Below are positions 54,361-63,976 of a stretch of DNA of 64,000 nucleotides, piece by piece; position 1 is the stretch's first letter, and every line of letters starts with the position of its first letter. The notes beneath the pieces were generated by a model that was not told the DNA's origin, searched no databases, and worked only from the letters and a program-made list of their open reading frames with translations. The stretch lies in NCBI GenBank assembly GCA_002372935.1, contig DFJF01000007.1, forward strand, positions 94,206 to 158,205. The letters run 5' to 3'. A program made the translations under genes and the position numbers. Source of the stretch: Clostridiales bacterium UBA3678 (GTDB lineage Bacteria > Bacillota > Clostridia > TANB77 > CAG-508).

Positions 54361-55605
54361 ATGAATAATCTTGTAAAAAAACTAATAATATTAAGTATGT
54401 TATCTATAATATTTTTATATAGTAACATTAGTTTGGCAGCATCTATGAACGAGTTAAAAAATGAAAAAAATAATGTATCTAGTAGCATTTCAGAAACAGA
54501 GAAAGAATTAGATGATATTTCAGATGAAAAATCTGAAACATTAGAACAAGTGGAGAAACTTATTACACAAATTTCAGATTATAAATCAGAAATTGATGAA
54601 TTAAACACTAATATTTCAAATTTAGAAACCAAAATATCTTCTACAGAAAAGAAAATAGCAGAAGATGAGGCAGAATACAAAAAAGAAGATGAAAAATTGA
54701 ATGAAAGATTAGTTGCAATGTATCAATCTGGAGATACTACATATCTAGATTTCTTGCTATCATCTGCAAGTATAGTAGATTTTATTTCTAGTTATTATCT
54801 TGTATCAGAGGTCACAGATTATGATACTAAAATGCTAGAAGAAATTGAAGAACATAAACAAAAAATAGAAAATGAGAAGGCAGAATTAGAAAATGATAAA
54901 TCAGAACTAGAAAAGTCTAAAACAACAGTTCAATCAAAACAACAAGCTTTAGAAGTTGCTAAAAAGGAAAAAGATGAATACATAGACCAACTTACAGAAA
55001 AAGAAAAATCTGCACAAGAAAAATTACAAGATTTGCAAGATACTAATGATGAATTAGACCAACAAATAAAAGAAGCTCAGGAAAAAATTGCTCAAGCAAG
55101 AGCAGCTGCTCAAGCAAGAGCAACAGCTAATACTGCAGGAAAAAATACTGGTATATCAACTACACACTATGCTCCTAGTTCAAGCACTGATACAAGTTCA
55201 TCAGGATTTATCTGGCCAGTATATACAAGATATTCTGTTACAACAGGTTGGTACTATTCTTCTGGTAGCTTACATGGTGGAGTCGATTTCTCAGGTTCTG
55301 GAATTTGTGGCACACCGGTTTATGCAGTCTCTGATGGATATGTTGTTACATCTACAGCTAAAATGAGAAATGGTAAATATATAAGCTATGGAAATTATAT
55401 TTTAATTGCACATTATAATGGTTTATATACTTTATATGCACATTTAAGTTCAAGGAGTGTTTCAGCTGGGCAAACTGTTTCACAAGGTCAAGTAATTGGT
55501 ACTGTTGGAAGTACAGGGAACTCTTCAGGACCTCATTTACATTTTGAAGTTAGAACAAATGGTAAATTTGCTTCAAGAGTATATCCAATGAATTATTTAC
55601 CATAA
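54361..55605 (+). CDS. secreted coiled-coil M23 peptidoglycan hydrolase (EnvC/PcsB-like role)
   Basis: 414 residues: signal peptide (about 1-28), long coiled coil (about 30-260) that would bind the FtsX outer loop, an Ala-rich linker (AQARAAAQARATA), and a LytM/M23 metallopeptidase domain with HGGVDFSG (H-x3-D), HLSSRSVSAGQ and HLHFEV (H-x-H). Directly downstream of ftsEX, so it is probably the hydrolase they control in septum splitting. Confidence 0.93.
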   Translation: MNNLVKKLIILSMLSIIFLYSNISLAASMNELKNEKNNVSSSISETEKELDDISDEKSETLEQVEKLITQISDYKSEIDELNTNISNLETKISSTEKKIAEDEAEYKKEDEKLNERLVAMYQSGDTTYLDFLLSSASIVDFISSYYLVSEVTDYDTKMLEEIEEHKQKIENEKAELENDKSELEKSKTTVQSKQQALEVAKKEKDEYIDQLTEKEKSAQEKLQDLQDTNDELDQQIKEAQEKIAQARAAAQARATANTAGKNTGISTTHYAPSSSTDTSSSGFIWPVYTRYSVTTGWYYSSGSLHGGVDFSGSGICGTPVYAVSDGYVVTSTAKMRNGKYISYGNYILIAHYNGLYTLYAHLSSRSVSAGQTVSQGQVIGTVGSTGNSSGPHLHFEVRTNGKFASRVYPMNYLP

Positions 55606-55628
55606 GACAACTAAAATAAAGTTATTTA

Positions 55629-55660
55629 TGCTCAGAGCGGTAGGTGGCAAGCTCTGAGCA
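55629..55660. other. GC-rich perfect hairpin between the M23 and Ctp genes
   Basis: 10-bp perfect stem tgctcagagc / gctctgagca with a 12-nt loop ggtaggtggcaa. It stands out in composition. No T tract follows, so it is not a standard terminator; it may be a regulatory RNA structure or the relic of a small palindromic element. Confidence 0.6.
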
Positions 55661-55718
55661 ATTAAAAATTTAAAAACCTTTAAAAGGTGAAATTTTAAAA
55701 GTAAGGAATGATAAAAAA

Positions 55719-56951
55719 ATGGATGAAAATCAAAAATCAAAATCTAAAAATGTATATAAAATAATAATGTTAATCATTTTAACTGCATTTATAACCTTTA
55801 TGGTAACATCATTATCTTTATATTCGTATTATACAAATAAGCCAGCATATACTTTAATTACAGATTCTAGTTCGGCAGATACATCAGAGCTTGATAGCTA
55901 TTTAAATAGTATAGATAAGTTAATAAGCAAATATTATCTATGGTCAGATAAAATTGACCAAAATAAATTAAAAGAAGGAGCAATTTCTGGATATGTATCT
56001 GGACTAGGTGATGAATATACTGAATATATTCCGGCATCTGAAATGGAGAAGTTTACAGAAAATATTACAGGAAGTTTTGTAGGAATAGGAATATATATGA
56101 TTGCTGATGAAGAAAATGATCAAATTATTGTATATTATCCAATTCCAAACAGTCCTGCAGAAAAAGCAGGAATAAAATCAGGAGACATAATAAAAAGTGT
56201 TGATGGTATTGAGTATGGATATGATGATTTTGATGTAATAGCTAGTAAAATAAAGGGTATAGATGGAACAGAGGTTACTCTTGTAGTAGAACGCAAGGGA
56301 AAAGAAATAACATTTAAAGTGAAAAGAGAAAAAATTGAATTAAATCCAATTACATCAAAAATTTTAGATAATAATATTGGATATATAAAATTACCAAGTT
56401 TTGATGAAAAATCATCTGATCATTTTAAAGAAAAAGTTGATGACTTAGTATCTCAAGGTGCAACATCATTAATAATAGATTTAAGAAATAATGGAGGAGG
56501 AATAGTTGATGAATCAACAACTATTGCAAATTATTTCTTAGATAAAGGAAAAACAATAATGACTACAAAGGATAAAAATGGTAATGAAGAGATAACAAAA
56601 GCAGAAAAAGATAAAATATATAATATGCCAGTTGTTGTATTAGTTAATGAAAATTCTGCTAGTGCTTCGGAAATTTTAACAGCTGCATTAAAAGATAATA
56701 AAAGAGCAAAAATAGTTGGAAATACAACTTATGGAAAAGGTGTTATACAAACAGTTCTTACATTAACAGATGGAAGTGGACTAAAAATTACTACTGCAGA
56801 GTATTTTACACCATCAGGAACAGAGATACACAAAAAAGGAATTGATCCTGATATAAAAGTTGAATTACCAAAGTCTATAACTAATATTTATTCAGTATCA
56901 GAAGATGATGACACACAATTACAAAAAGCAATAAGTGAATTAAGCAAATAA
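55719..56951 (+). CDS. C-terminal processing protease (S41, CtpA/CtpB-like)
   Basis: 410 residues: N-terminal membrane anchor (about 12-33), PDZ domain (NSPAEKAGIKSGDIIKSVDG) and S41 protease domain with the nucleophile in NSASASEI and the general-base Lys in TYGKGVIQ. An extracytoplasmic protease; relatives control sporulation signalling (CtpB) or envelope protein turnover. It follows the M23 hydrolase gene by about 110 bp. Confidence 0.93.
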   Translation: MDENQKSKSKNVYKIIMLIILTAFITFMVTSLSLYSYYTNKPAYTLITDSSSADTSELDSYLNSIDKLISKYYLWSDKIDQNKLKEGAISGYVSGLGDEYTEYIPASEMEKFTENITGSFVGIGIYMIADEENDQIIVYYPIPNSPAEKAGIKSGDIIKSVDGIEYGYDDFDVIASKIKGIDGTEVTLVVERKGKEITFKVKREKIELNPITSKILDNNIGYIKLPSFDEKSSDHFKEKVDDLVSQGATSLIIDLRNNGGGIVDESTTIANYFLDKGKTIMTTKDKNGNEEITKAEKDKIYNMPVVVLVNENSASASEILTAALKDNKRAKIVGNTTYGKGVIQTVLTLTDGSGLKITTAEYFTPSGTEIHKKGIDPDIKVELPKSITNIYSVSEDDDTQLQKAISELSK

Positions 56952-57031
56952 AAGTTGCTATTTGGAATAATTCAGATAGCAACAAAAATAGTAAAATGCA
57001 ACAAATAGATTTATTTTGAGGGGATAGAAAA

Positions 57032-57640
57032 ATGAATTTACCAAACAAACTTACATTATTTAGAATAATTTTAGTACCAATAATGGTAATAATACCATAT
57101 TTAAATATTCAAGGAGAAATTGCAGGAATCCCGATTACTTGGATTATTATAGATGCTATATTTATAATAGCATCTATAACAGATAAATTAGATGGCACAT
57201 TAGCGAGAAAAAACAATCAAGTAACAACATTTGGAAAATTTTTAGATCCAATTGCAGATAAAATTTTAGTATTAGCAGCAATGATTATGCTTGTAGAAAA
57301 TGGAAAATTACCTGCATGGATTCCAGTAATAGTCCTATTTAGAGAATTTGCTGTATCAGGATATAGGTTAATAGCTTCACAGCAAGGAGGACAAGTCATT
57401 GCAGCATCTATGTGGGGAAAATTAAAAACAGTTACTCAAATGATTTCAATAATAATGATGTTTGTAGACAAAAATGCATTTTTTGAATTCTTAAGGTCAT
57501 CTTCTATACAAAGTATGACTACATTTAGCTTAATATTTAATATAATCACATCTATATTAATGCTAATATCAGTTATAGCGACTGTATTTTCAGGTTATGA
57601 TTATTTAAAAGGTGGAAAAGAATATTTTAAAGATAAATAA
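57032..57640 (+). CDS. pgsA: CDP-diacylglycerol--glycerol-3-phosphate 3-phosphatidyltransferase
   Basis: 202 residues, several membrane helices, with the CDP-alcohol phosphotransferase motif DKLDGTLARKNNQV..G...DPIAD. It makes phosphatidylglycerol phosphate from CDP-diacylglycerol, the committed step to PG. ATG 57032 has a gagggg ribosome site. Confidence 0.93.
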   Translation: MNLPNKLTLFRIILVPIMVIIPYLNIQGEIAGIPITWIIIDAIFIIASITDKLDGTLARKNNQVTTFGKFLDPIADKILVLAAMIMLVENGKLPAWIPVIVLFREFAVSGYRLIASQQGGQVIAASMWGKLKTVTQMISIIMMFVDKNAFFEFLRSSSIQSMTTFSLIFNIITSILMLISVIATVFSGYDYLKGGKEYFKDK

Positions 57641-57644
57641 TTTC

Positions 57645-57733
57645 AAATAAGGGACGGTTCTTTTTCAAAAGGGGACGGTTCTCTTTCAAAAAAGAACCGT
57701 CCCCTTTTGAAAAAGAACCGTCCCCAAATGAAA
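57645..57733. repeat. GGGACGGTTC modular palindromic repeat, copy B
   Basis: Two + units (57651, 57672) and two inverted units (57694, 57715) in symmetrical order, able to form a long hairpin. The last 47 bases are identical to copy A, ending ccccaaatgaaag. It lies between pgsA and polC and includes the first possible ATG of polC (57728). Confidence 0.85.
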
Positions 57734-57745
57734 GTGGGTGAAATA

Positions 57746-60700
57746 TTGGAAACAACAAAAAAGATTTGTGATGTATTTAGCGATTATAAAGAAAAATCTA
57801 ATATTATGCACGCTCAAATACAAGAAATGAATTTAATAAGAAAAAACAATATTTTAGAAATAGATATAAAATCAGAAGAATATATTGAAATTAAGTCTTT
57901 ATGGTTTTTTGAAAAGTTTTTAAGAGATAGATTTAAGTTTGAAAATGTTGATATTAAAATTGAATATTCAGATAATATTACAATTAAGCCTATAGAAAAT
58001 GAATGGATCAATCTTATAGCATATATGGTACATAAATATCCTTTGATGAAGCCAATGATTTTGTTAAAAAGCACAATTGAAGTTTCTCAAAATATTATTA
58101 CTGTTAATATGAAAATTAAAGGTGCTGATTTTTTAAGAGGAAGAAAACTTGATAGAGAACTTGAAAGAGTTATAAAAAATTTATTTAATCAAAATTATAA
58201 AATTAAATTTGTAGAAGTCTTAAGTGATGATGATAAAAAAGCTGCAATCGAAAGCATAGAAAAAAATCAAAATAAAGCAATAGAAATGGCTTTAGAACAT
58301 ATGCAACTTGGAGAAAAATTAGTAGAAGAGAAAAAGTTAAATTCAAATTCAAAGAATATAAAAATGGATATGCCTCCTGTTCCACCACCACCTATAGATG
58401 AAGTTCAATTATTAGAAAAAGAAATGGCAGAAGATGCACCTTTAATCTATGGAAGAAGTACTACATTAAAAACCAATATAATAAATGTTGTAGATATTTC
58501 TCCAGAAGATGATATGGCAGCTATTAGTGGAGAAATTTTAGATGGAAGTATAGAAGAAAAAGAATTAAAAAGTGGCAAGTTTTTGTTGTCTTTTAATGTA
58601 TATGATGGTACAAGTACAATTACTTGTAAGATATTTGTTAAACCAGAAGAAAAAGCAAAAGTTTTAGGTAGATTAAATAAAGCAAAAGGTGTAAAGCTTG
58701 AAGGAAAATCTGGCATTAGTAATTTTACACATGAGATGGAAATTCTTGCAAATGTTGTAATTGAAACAGAAGGGATGAAGAAAACAGTTAGACAAGATTT
58801 AGCAGATGTAAAAAGAGTTGAACTTCATATGCATACAAATATGAGTCAGATGGATGCAATTACTTCTGCTACAGATCTTATAAAACGTGCAATGAAATGG
58901 GGGTGGAAATCTATTGCAATTACAGACCATGGTGTTGTACAAGCTTTCCCAGAGGCACATAAATTACTTGGTGTTGATAATCCAGATATGAAAATTATAT
59001 ATGGAATGGAAGCCTATTTAGTACCAGATGGAACAGCAGTTGTTATGGATGACAAAGGCCAAAAAATTGAAGATACTACATTTTGCGTATTAGATTTAGA
59101 AACGACAGGACTTTCTCCAAATACAGAGAAGATTACAGAAGTAGGAATTATGAAAGTTAGAAATGGAGAAGTAATTGATAAATTTTCTTGTTTCGTAAAT
59201 CCTGAAAAGCCAATCCCTCCAAGGGTTGTTGAGGTAACAAATATTACAGATGATATGGTAAAAGATGCAGAAACAATAGATAAAGTCTTTCCAAAAATAT
59301 TAAAATTTATAGGTGATGATAAAGCAGTTATTGTAGCACATAATACATCATTTGATGTTGGATTTTTGAAGCACAATGCAAAAGTTTTAGGTTATAAATT
59401 TGATTATACCTATGTAGATACATTAAGTCTTTCACAAAAAATATATCCTGAACTTAAAAAACATAAATTAGGAAAAATTGCTGAATATCTTAAAATAAAA
59501 GTAGAGGTAGCACATAGAGCATTAGATGATGTTGATACAACAGTAAAAGTTTTAAATGAAATGATGAAAGAATTAAAAAAAAGGGGAGCAGTTACAGTAG
59601 AAGACATTGGAATAAAGTGTGAAGATGAATTATCAAGGAAAAATGCATATAAAACAGGTAAATCTTTTCATGCAATAATACTTGCAAAAAATTATGTTGG
59701 ACTAAAGAATTTATATAAACTTGTATCATGGTCAAATTTAAAATATTTTTATAAAAAACCAAGGATATTAAAAAGTGTTTATAAAAAATATTCAGAGGGT
59801 TTAATACTTGGAAGTGCTTGTGAGGCAGGAGAATTATATCAAGCAATAGAACTTGGAAAACCAGAAGAAGAAATAGAAGAGATTGCTCAAAGTTATGATT
59901 ATCTTGAAATACAGCCAATAGGCAATAACGAGTTTTTAGTAAGAAATGGGATTATGCCAGATGATGAGGCTTTAAAAGACATAAATAGAAAGATCGTTTC
60001 TCTTGGTGAGAAATTAAACAAACTTGTAGTTGCTACATGTGATGTTCATTTTATGGATCCACAGGATGAAATTTATAGAAGAATTTTAGAAGCTGGCCAA
60101 GGATATAAAGATGCAGATAATCAAGCACCTTTATATTTAAGGACAACAAATGAAATGCTAGAAGAATTCAAATATTTGGGAGAAGAAAAGGCTTATGAAG
60201 TTGTAGTTACAAATACAAATAAAATATCAGATATGATAGAACAGATCTCTCCAATTTCTCCAGAAAAATGTCCACCACATATACCAGGATGTGAAGAAGA
60301 TATAAAAAATATTGCATATAATAAAGCACATGAACTATATGGAGATCCTCTTCCAGAAATTGTCCAAACAAGGCTAGACAAAGAATTAAATTCAATTATA
60401 AGTAATGGATATTCTGTTATGTACATAATAGCACAAAAGTTAGTTTGGAAATCAAATGAAGATGGTTATATAGTTGGATCTAGAGGTTCGGTAGGATCTT
60501 CACTTGTTGCATTTATGACAGGTATTACAGAGGTAAATTCATTAAAGCCACATTATAGGTGCCCAAATTGCAAATATTCTGAATTTGAAGATTATGGTGT
60601 AGGAAACGGATTTGATTTGCCAGATAAAAAATGCCCAAAATGTGGAGCAGATCTTGCAAAAGATGGAATGGACATACCATTTGAAACATTTTTGGGATTT

Positions 60701-62161
60701 AATGGAGATAAAGAGCCAGATATAGATTTAAACTTTTCTGGAGAATATCAAGCAAAAGCACATAAATATACAGAGGTAATATTTGGAAAAGGTACTACAT
60801 TTAAGGCTGGAACAGTTGGCACAGTTGCAGATAAAACAGCTTATGGATATGTAAAAAAATATTATGAAGAAAGAAACATTACAGTAAGTCAAGCAGAAAC
60901 ACAAAGGCTTTCTGTTGGTTGCACAGGGATAAAAAGGACTACAGGGCAACATCCAGGAGGAATAATAGTAGTTCCAAAAGGAAGAGAAATATTTGAATTT
61001 ACACCAGTACAACATCCTGCAGATGATCCAAATTCAGATATTATAACAACACATTTTGACTATCACTCAATAGATCAAAACCTATTAAAACTTGATATTC
61101 TAGGTCATGATGACCCAACAGTTATAAGAATGTTACAAGATATTACAAAAACTGATCCAACAAAAGTGCCATTAGATGATAAAGAAACAATGTCTATATT
61201 TAGTTCTACAGATGCATTAGGCGTTACACCAGAACAAATAAAATCAAAAGTCGGAAGTTTTGGAGTACCAGAATTTGGAACAAAATTTGTAAGAGGAATG
61301 TTAGTAGATACAAAACCAAAAACATTTGATGAATTAATAAGAATTTCGGGACTTTCTCATGGTACAGATGTATGGCTAAACAATGCACAAACACTTATAG
61401 AAAATGGTACAGTTACATTAAAAGAAGCAATATGTTGCCGTGATGATATTATGATTTATCTTATAAATAAAGGTCTAGATCCAGGAAAAGCATTTAAAAT
61501 AATGGAACAAGTTCGTAAAGGAAAAGTATCTAAAGGGAAATGCAAAGAATGGCCAGAATATAAACAGATGATGAAAGAACATGATGTGCCAGATTGGTAT
61601 ATAGAATCATGTGAAAAAATAAAATACATGTTTCCAAAAGCACATGCTGCAGCTTATGTCACAAATGCTTTTAGAATCGCATGGTATAAAGTTCATATAC
61701 CACTTGCATATTATTGTGCATTCTTTTCTATAAGAGCAGCAGATGATTTTGATGCATCTTGCATGATATTTGGAAAAGAAAAAGTAAAAAATAAAATGAA
61801 AGAGATAGACATGCAAGGAAATGCAGCATCTAAAAAAGACCAATCAATGTACCCAGTTTTAGAACTGGTTTTAGAAATGTATGAAAGAGGATTTAAGTTT
61901 TTGCCAATAGATTTATATAAATCACATTGGAAAAACTTCCAAATTGAAGATGGTGCAATAAGACCACCAATTAACAGTATTCCAGGAATGGGACCAATTG
62001 CTGCGGAATCAATATATAATGCTGCAAAAGAAGATGAGTTTATGTCTATAGATGAAATAAGACAAAGAGCAAAAGTTGGAGATTCTATTATACAACTATT
62101 AAAAGACTTTAATTGTTTAGATGGAATGCCAGAAAGTAATCAAATTAGTTTATTTGGATAA
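57746..62161 (+). CDS. polC: DNA polymerase III alpha subunit, PolC type
   Basis: About 1471 residues: N-terminal domain, OB domain, PHP domain (VELHMHTNMSQMD; ITDHGVVQAFPEAH) interrupted by a DEDD proofreading exonuclease (CVLDLETTGLSPNTEK, HRALDDVDTT), then the Pol3 core with a Cys4 zinc motif (CPNC...CPKC), catalytic PDIDLNFSGEYQ, and C-terminal OB region. The main replicase of low-GC Gram-positives. Start: ATG 57728 lies inside the repeat and lacks a ribosome site; TTG 57746 has gtgggtg 6-7 nt upstream and is preferred. Frames further upstream only translate the repeat. Confidence 0.95.
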   Translation: METTKKICDVFSDYKEKSNIMHAQIQEMNLIRKNNILEIDIKSEEYIEIKSLWFFEKFLRDRFKFENVDIKIEYSDNITIKPIENEWINLIAYMVHKYPLMKPMILLKSTIEVSQNIITVNMKIKGADFLRGRKLDRELERVIKNLFNQNYKIKFVEVLSDDDKKAAIESIEKNQNKAIEMALEHMQLGEKLVEEKKLNSNSKNIKMDMPPVPPPPIDEVQLLEKEMAEDAPLIYGRSTTLKTNIINVVDISPEDDMAAISGEILDGSIEEKELKSGKFLLSFNVYDGTSTITCKIFVKPEEKAKVLGRLNKAKGVKLEGKSGISNFTHEMEILANVVIETEGMKKTVRQDLADVKRVELHMHTNMSQMDAITSATDLIKRAMKWGWKSIAITDHGVVQAFPEAHKLLGVDNPDMKIIYGMEAYLVPDGTAVVMDDKGQKIEDTTFCVLDLETTGLSPNTEKITEVGIMKVRNGEVIDKFSCFVNPEKPIPPRVVEVTNITDDMVKDAETIDKVFPKILKFIGDDKAVIVAHNTSFDVGFLKHNAKVLGYKFDYTYVDTLSLSQKIYPELKKHKLGKIAEYLKIKVEVAHRALDDVDTTVKVLNEMMKELKKRGAVTVEDIGIKCEDELSRKNAYKTGKSFHAIILAKNYVGLKNLYKLVSWSNLKYFYKKPRILKSVYKKYSEGLILGSACEAGELYQAIELGKPEEEIEEIAQSYDYLEIQPIGNNEFLVRNGIMPDDEALKDINRKIVSLGEKLNKLVVATCDVHFMDPQDEIYRRILEAGQGYKDADNQAPLYLRTTNEMLEEFKYLGEEKAYEVVVTNTNKISDMIEQISPISPEKCPPHIPGCEEDIKNIAYNKAHELYGDPLPEIVQTRLDKELNSIISNGYSVMYIIAQKLVWKSNEDGYIVGSRGSVGSSLVAFMTGITEVNSLKPHYRCPNCKYSEFEDYGVGNGFDLPDKKCPKCGADLAKDGMDIPFETFLGFNGDKEPDIDLNFSGEYQAKAHKYTEVIFGKGTTFKAGTVGTVADKTAYGYVKKYYEERNITVSQAETQRLSVGCTGIKRTTGQHPGGIIVVPKGREIFEFTPVQHPADDPNSDIITTHFDYHSIDQNLLKLDILGHDDPTVIRMLQDITKTDPTKVPLDDKETMSIFSSTDALGVTPEQIKSKVGSFGVPEFGTKFVRGMLVDTKPKTFDELIRISGLSHGTDVWLNNAQTLIENGTVTLKEAICCRDDIMIYLINKGLDPGKAFKIMEQVRKGKVSKGKCKEWPEYKQMMKEHDVPDWYIESCEKIKYMFPKAHAAAYVTNAFRIAWYKVHIPLAYYCAFFSIRAADDFDASCMIFGKEKVKNKMKEIDMQGNAASKKDQSMYPVLELVLEMYERGFKFLPIDLYKSHWKNFQIEDGAIRPPINSIPGMGPIAAESIYNAAKEDEFMSIDEIRQRAKVGDSIIQLLKDFNCLDGMPESNQISLFG

Positions 62162-62265
62162 TTGACAATAGATATTATCTGATATATAATAAACTAGATT
62201 ACATAAAGTTAATCACAAGTTTTAGATTGCAAGAAAAATGAGAAAAGAAGGGAATGGTATTAAAT

Positions 62266-63390
62266 TTGAAAAAAGATAAAATAATGGGTACAAAAAGATG
62301 GTTATATTGGGTATCTATAGGAACAATATTAATAATAATATACAAATTTTTAGATAATTTTACAGGAATAGGAAATTGGATAAAAAATTTATTTGGAGTT
62401 TTAGGACCATTTTTAGTAGCAATTTTAATAGCATATATTTTATATAAACCAACATTAAAATTAGAAACATTTATTAAGAAAAAGAAAATAAAACATTCAA
62501 GAGGAATAAGTATTTTAATAGTTTATGTTATTGTAATTGTTCTTATAGCGTTAATATTGAAATTCATTATACCAGCAATATTTAGTAGTATTGTAGATTT
62601 GGTAAACAATTTGCAAAATTACTATAATTCAGTTAGTACAGATGATATTCAGCCAGAATGGTTAACTTTTATTAAGTCTAATATTATAAGACCATTGGTA
62701 GAGTATGTACAACAAATAAACTTTAAAGAAATGTTTACTCCAGAAAGAATCCAAAATTACTTAACATCAGCTATTGGAATTGCAAAATCTGTGGTAAGCG
62801 GATTTATAGCTGTTATTTCTTCAATTTATATATTATCAGAAAGAGAGAAAATAGTTGGATACATAAAAAAATTTGCAAAAGCATCTATGACACGAAATGG
62901 ATATTTCAAATTTAATAGATATTTTACAAATGGAAACAGAATATTTTTTGGATTTATATCTAGTCAATTTATAGATGCAATTGTAGTTACAATAATGATG
63001 TCAATAATAATGCTTATATTGCATGTAAAATATGCCATTTTATTAGGAGTATTAATAGGATTATTTAATTTAATTCCTTATTTTGGTGCTATAATTGCAG
63101 TTATAATTGCAGGACTATTAACAGTATTAACAGGTGGTTGGAAAAAAGCATTGGTTATGGTAATTATAACAATTATTGTACAACAAATTGATGCAAATGT
63201 TATAAATCCGAGAATTACAGGAAATGCTTTACATGTTAGTCCATTATTAGTTGTATTTTCTGTTACAGTAGGTGGGGCTTATTTTGGAGTAATTGGAATG
63301 TTTTTAGCTGTTCCAATTGCAGTATTAATAAAATTGATGATAGATGATTTTATATTAGCAAAAGAAAAAGATGAAAGAGAAGACGTATGA
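62266..63390 (+). CDS. AI-2E/PerM family transporter
   Basis: About 374 residues, eight predicted membrane helices; the central helical region (VPAIFSSIVDLV-like) and the C-terminal NLIPYFGAIIAVIIAGLL, INPRITGNALHVSPLLVVFSV are typical of the AI-2E/YdiK/PerM family. Substrate uncertain; members export signals or exchange ions. Start uncertain: TTG 62266 is 13 nt after agaaggg, while ATG 62254 is too close to it. Confidence 0.85.
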   Translation: MKKDKIMGTKRWLYWVSIGTILIIIYKFLDNFTGIGNWIKNLFGVLGPFLVAILIAYILYKPTLKLETFIKKKKIKHSRGISILIVYVIVIVLIALILKFIIPAIFSSIVDLVNNLQNYYNSVSTDDIQPEWLTFIKSNIIRPLVEYVQQINFKEMFTPERIQNYLTSAIGIAKSVVSGFIAVISSIYILSEREKIVGYIKKFAKASMTRNGYFKFNRYFTNGNRIFFGFISSQFIDAIVVTIMMSIIMLILHVKYAILLGVLIGLFNLIPYFGAIIAVIIAGLLTVLTGGWKKALVMVIITIIVQQIDANVINPRITGNALHVSPLLVVFSVTVGGAYFGVIGMFLAVPIAVLIKLMIDDFILAKEKDEREDV

Positions 63391-63399
63391 ATGAGAAAA

Positions 63400-63430
63400 A
63401 AACTGGGTAAAATATACCCAGTTTTTTTTA
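63400..63430. terminator. bidirectional intrinsic terminator
   Basis: Perfect 10-bp stem aaactgggta / tacccagttt with a 5-nt loop, T run on the right and A run on the left; shared by the converging genes at 63390 and 63431. Confidence 0.9.
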
Positions 63431-63805
63431 TTATTGCATTCTTTTTTTCCGGAACAGATATCTTATTAAAAATCTCATACTTCTAAGAAAATGATATGTT
63501 ACACCAAAGAGAGTGTAAATAGTCAAAATAAAGTATAAGATCTTAACTAAAAAGTTTGCAGAAGAAAATCTTCTTTCGAAGAAATCTTTAGAATTATGCA
63601 TTCTTTTTTTCTCTGCGACATCCTTTTCAGCTCCAGCTCCAGGATATTTTCCGTTCTGTTCAGAGAACGTAATATTATCTGAGAGAATGTAATATTTGGC
63701 CATAGCTCTGGTCATCCGAATAGCAGAATATTCTAGTGAAGCATATCCAACTAATGCAATAATTAATACAATGATGATGTCAATTCTTTTCATGTTTCTT
63801 TTCAT
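63431..63805 (-). CDS. small membrane protein of atypical codon use, unknown
   Basis: 124 residues: one N-terminal helix (about 8-25), an outer charged stretch with Tyr/Gly (SEQNGKYPGAGAEKD) and a second helix (about 86-105) before a basic tail ending RKKRMQ. It has two in-frame CGG codons read as Arg, and more C-ending codons than its neighbours. ATG 63805 follows agaggt on the - strand. I do not recognise the family. It has a perfect-consensus promoter. Confidence 0.65.
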   Translation of the reverse strand: MKRNMKRIDIIIVLIIALVGYASLEYSAIRMTRAMAKYYILSDNITFSEQNGKYPGAGAEKDVAEKKRMHNSKDFFERRFSSANFLVKILYFILTIYTLFGVTYHFLRSMRFLIRYLFRKKRMQ

Positions 63806-63877
63806 GTTTTTTTTACCTCTTTTTTAAATTATTAAAATTGAATTCTATAACATATCATATTAGATACATTACTTATA

Positions 63878-63906
63878 TTATACAACTTTTTATGAAAAGT
63901 GTCAAA
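63878..63906 (-). promoter_or_regulatory. perfect-consensus promoter (- strand)
   Basis: On the - strand TTGACA (63901-63906), 17 bp, TATAAT (63878-63883), 72 bp before the start at 63805. Confidence 0.85.
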
Positions 63907-63945
63907 TTATGTGAATTTTAAAACTAATATTATCATATTACATTT

Positions 63946-63974
63946 AAAAAAAGAGGCTCAAACGCCTCTTTTTA
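63946..63974. terminator. terminator downstream of the tRNA, bidirectional
   Basis: agaggc / gcctct core, extended by A/T pairs on both sides (aaaaa and ttttt), 6-nt loop. On the - strand it would end the tRNA transcript. Confidence 0.8.
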
Positions 63975-63976
63975 AT

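Noticed and set aside
57707..57745. Longer PolC N-terminus reading through the GGGACGGTTC repeat
   Set aside because: The peptide is just translated repeat DNA, identical in part to a non-coding copy before the methyltransferase gene, and has no ribosome site.
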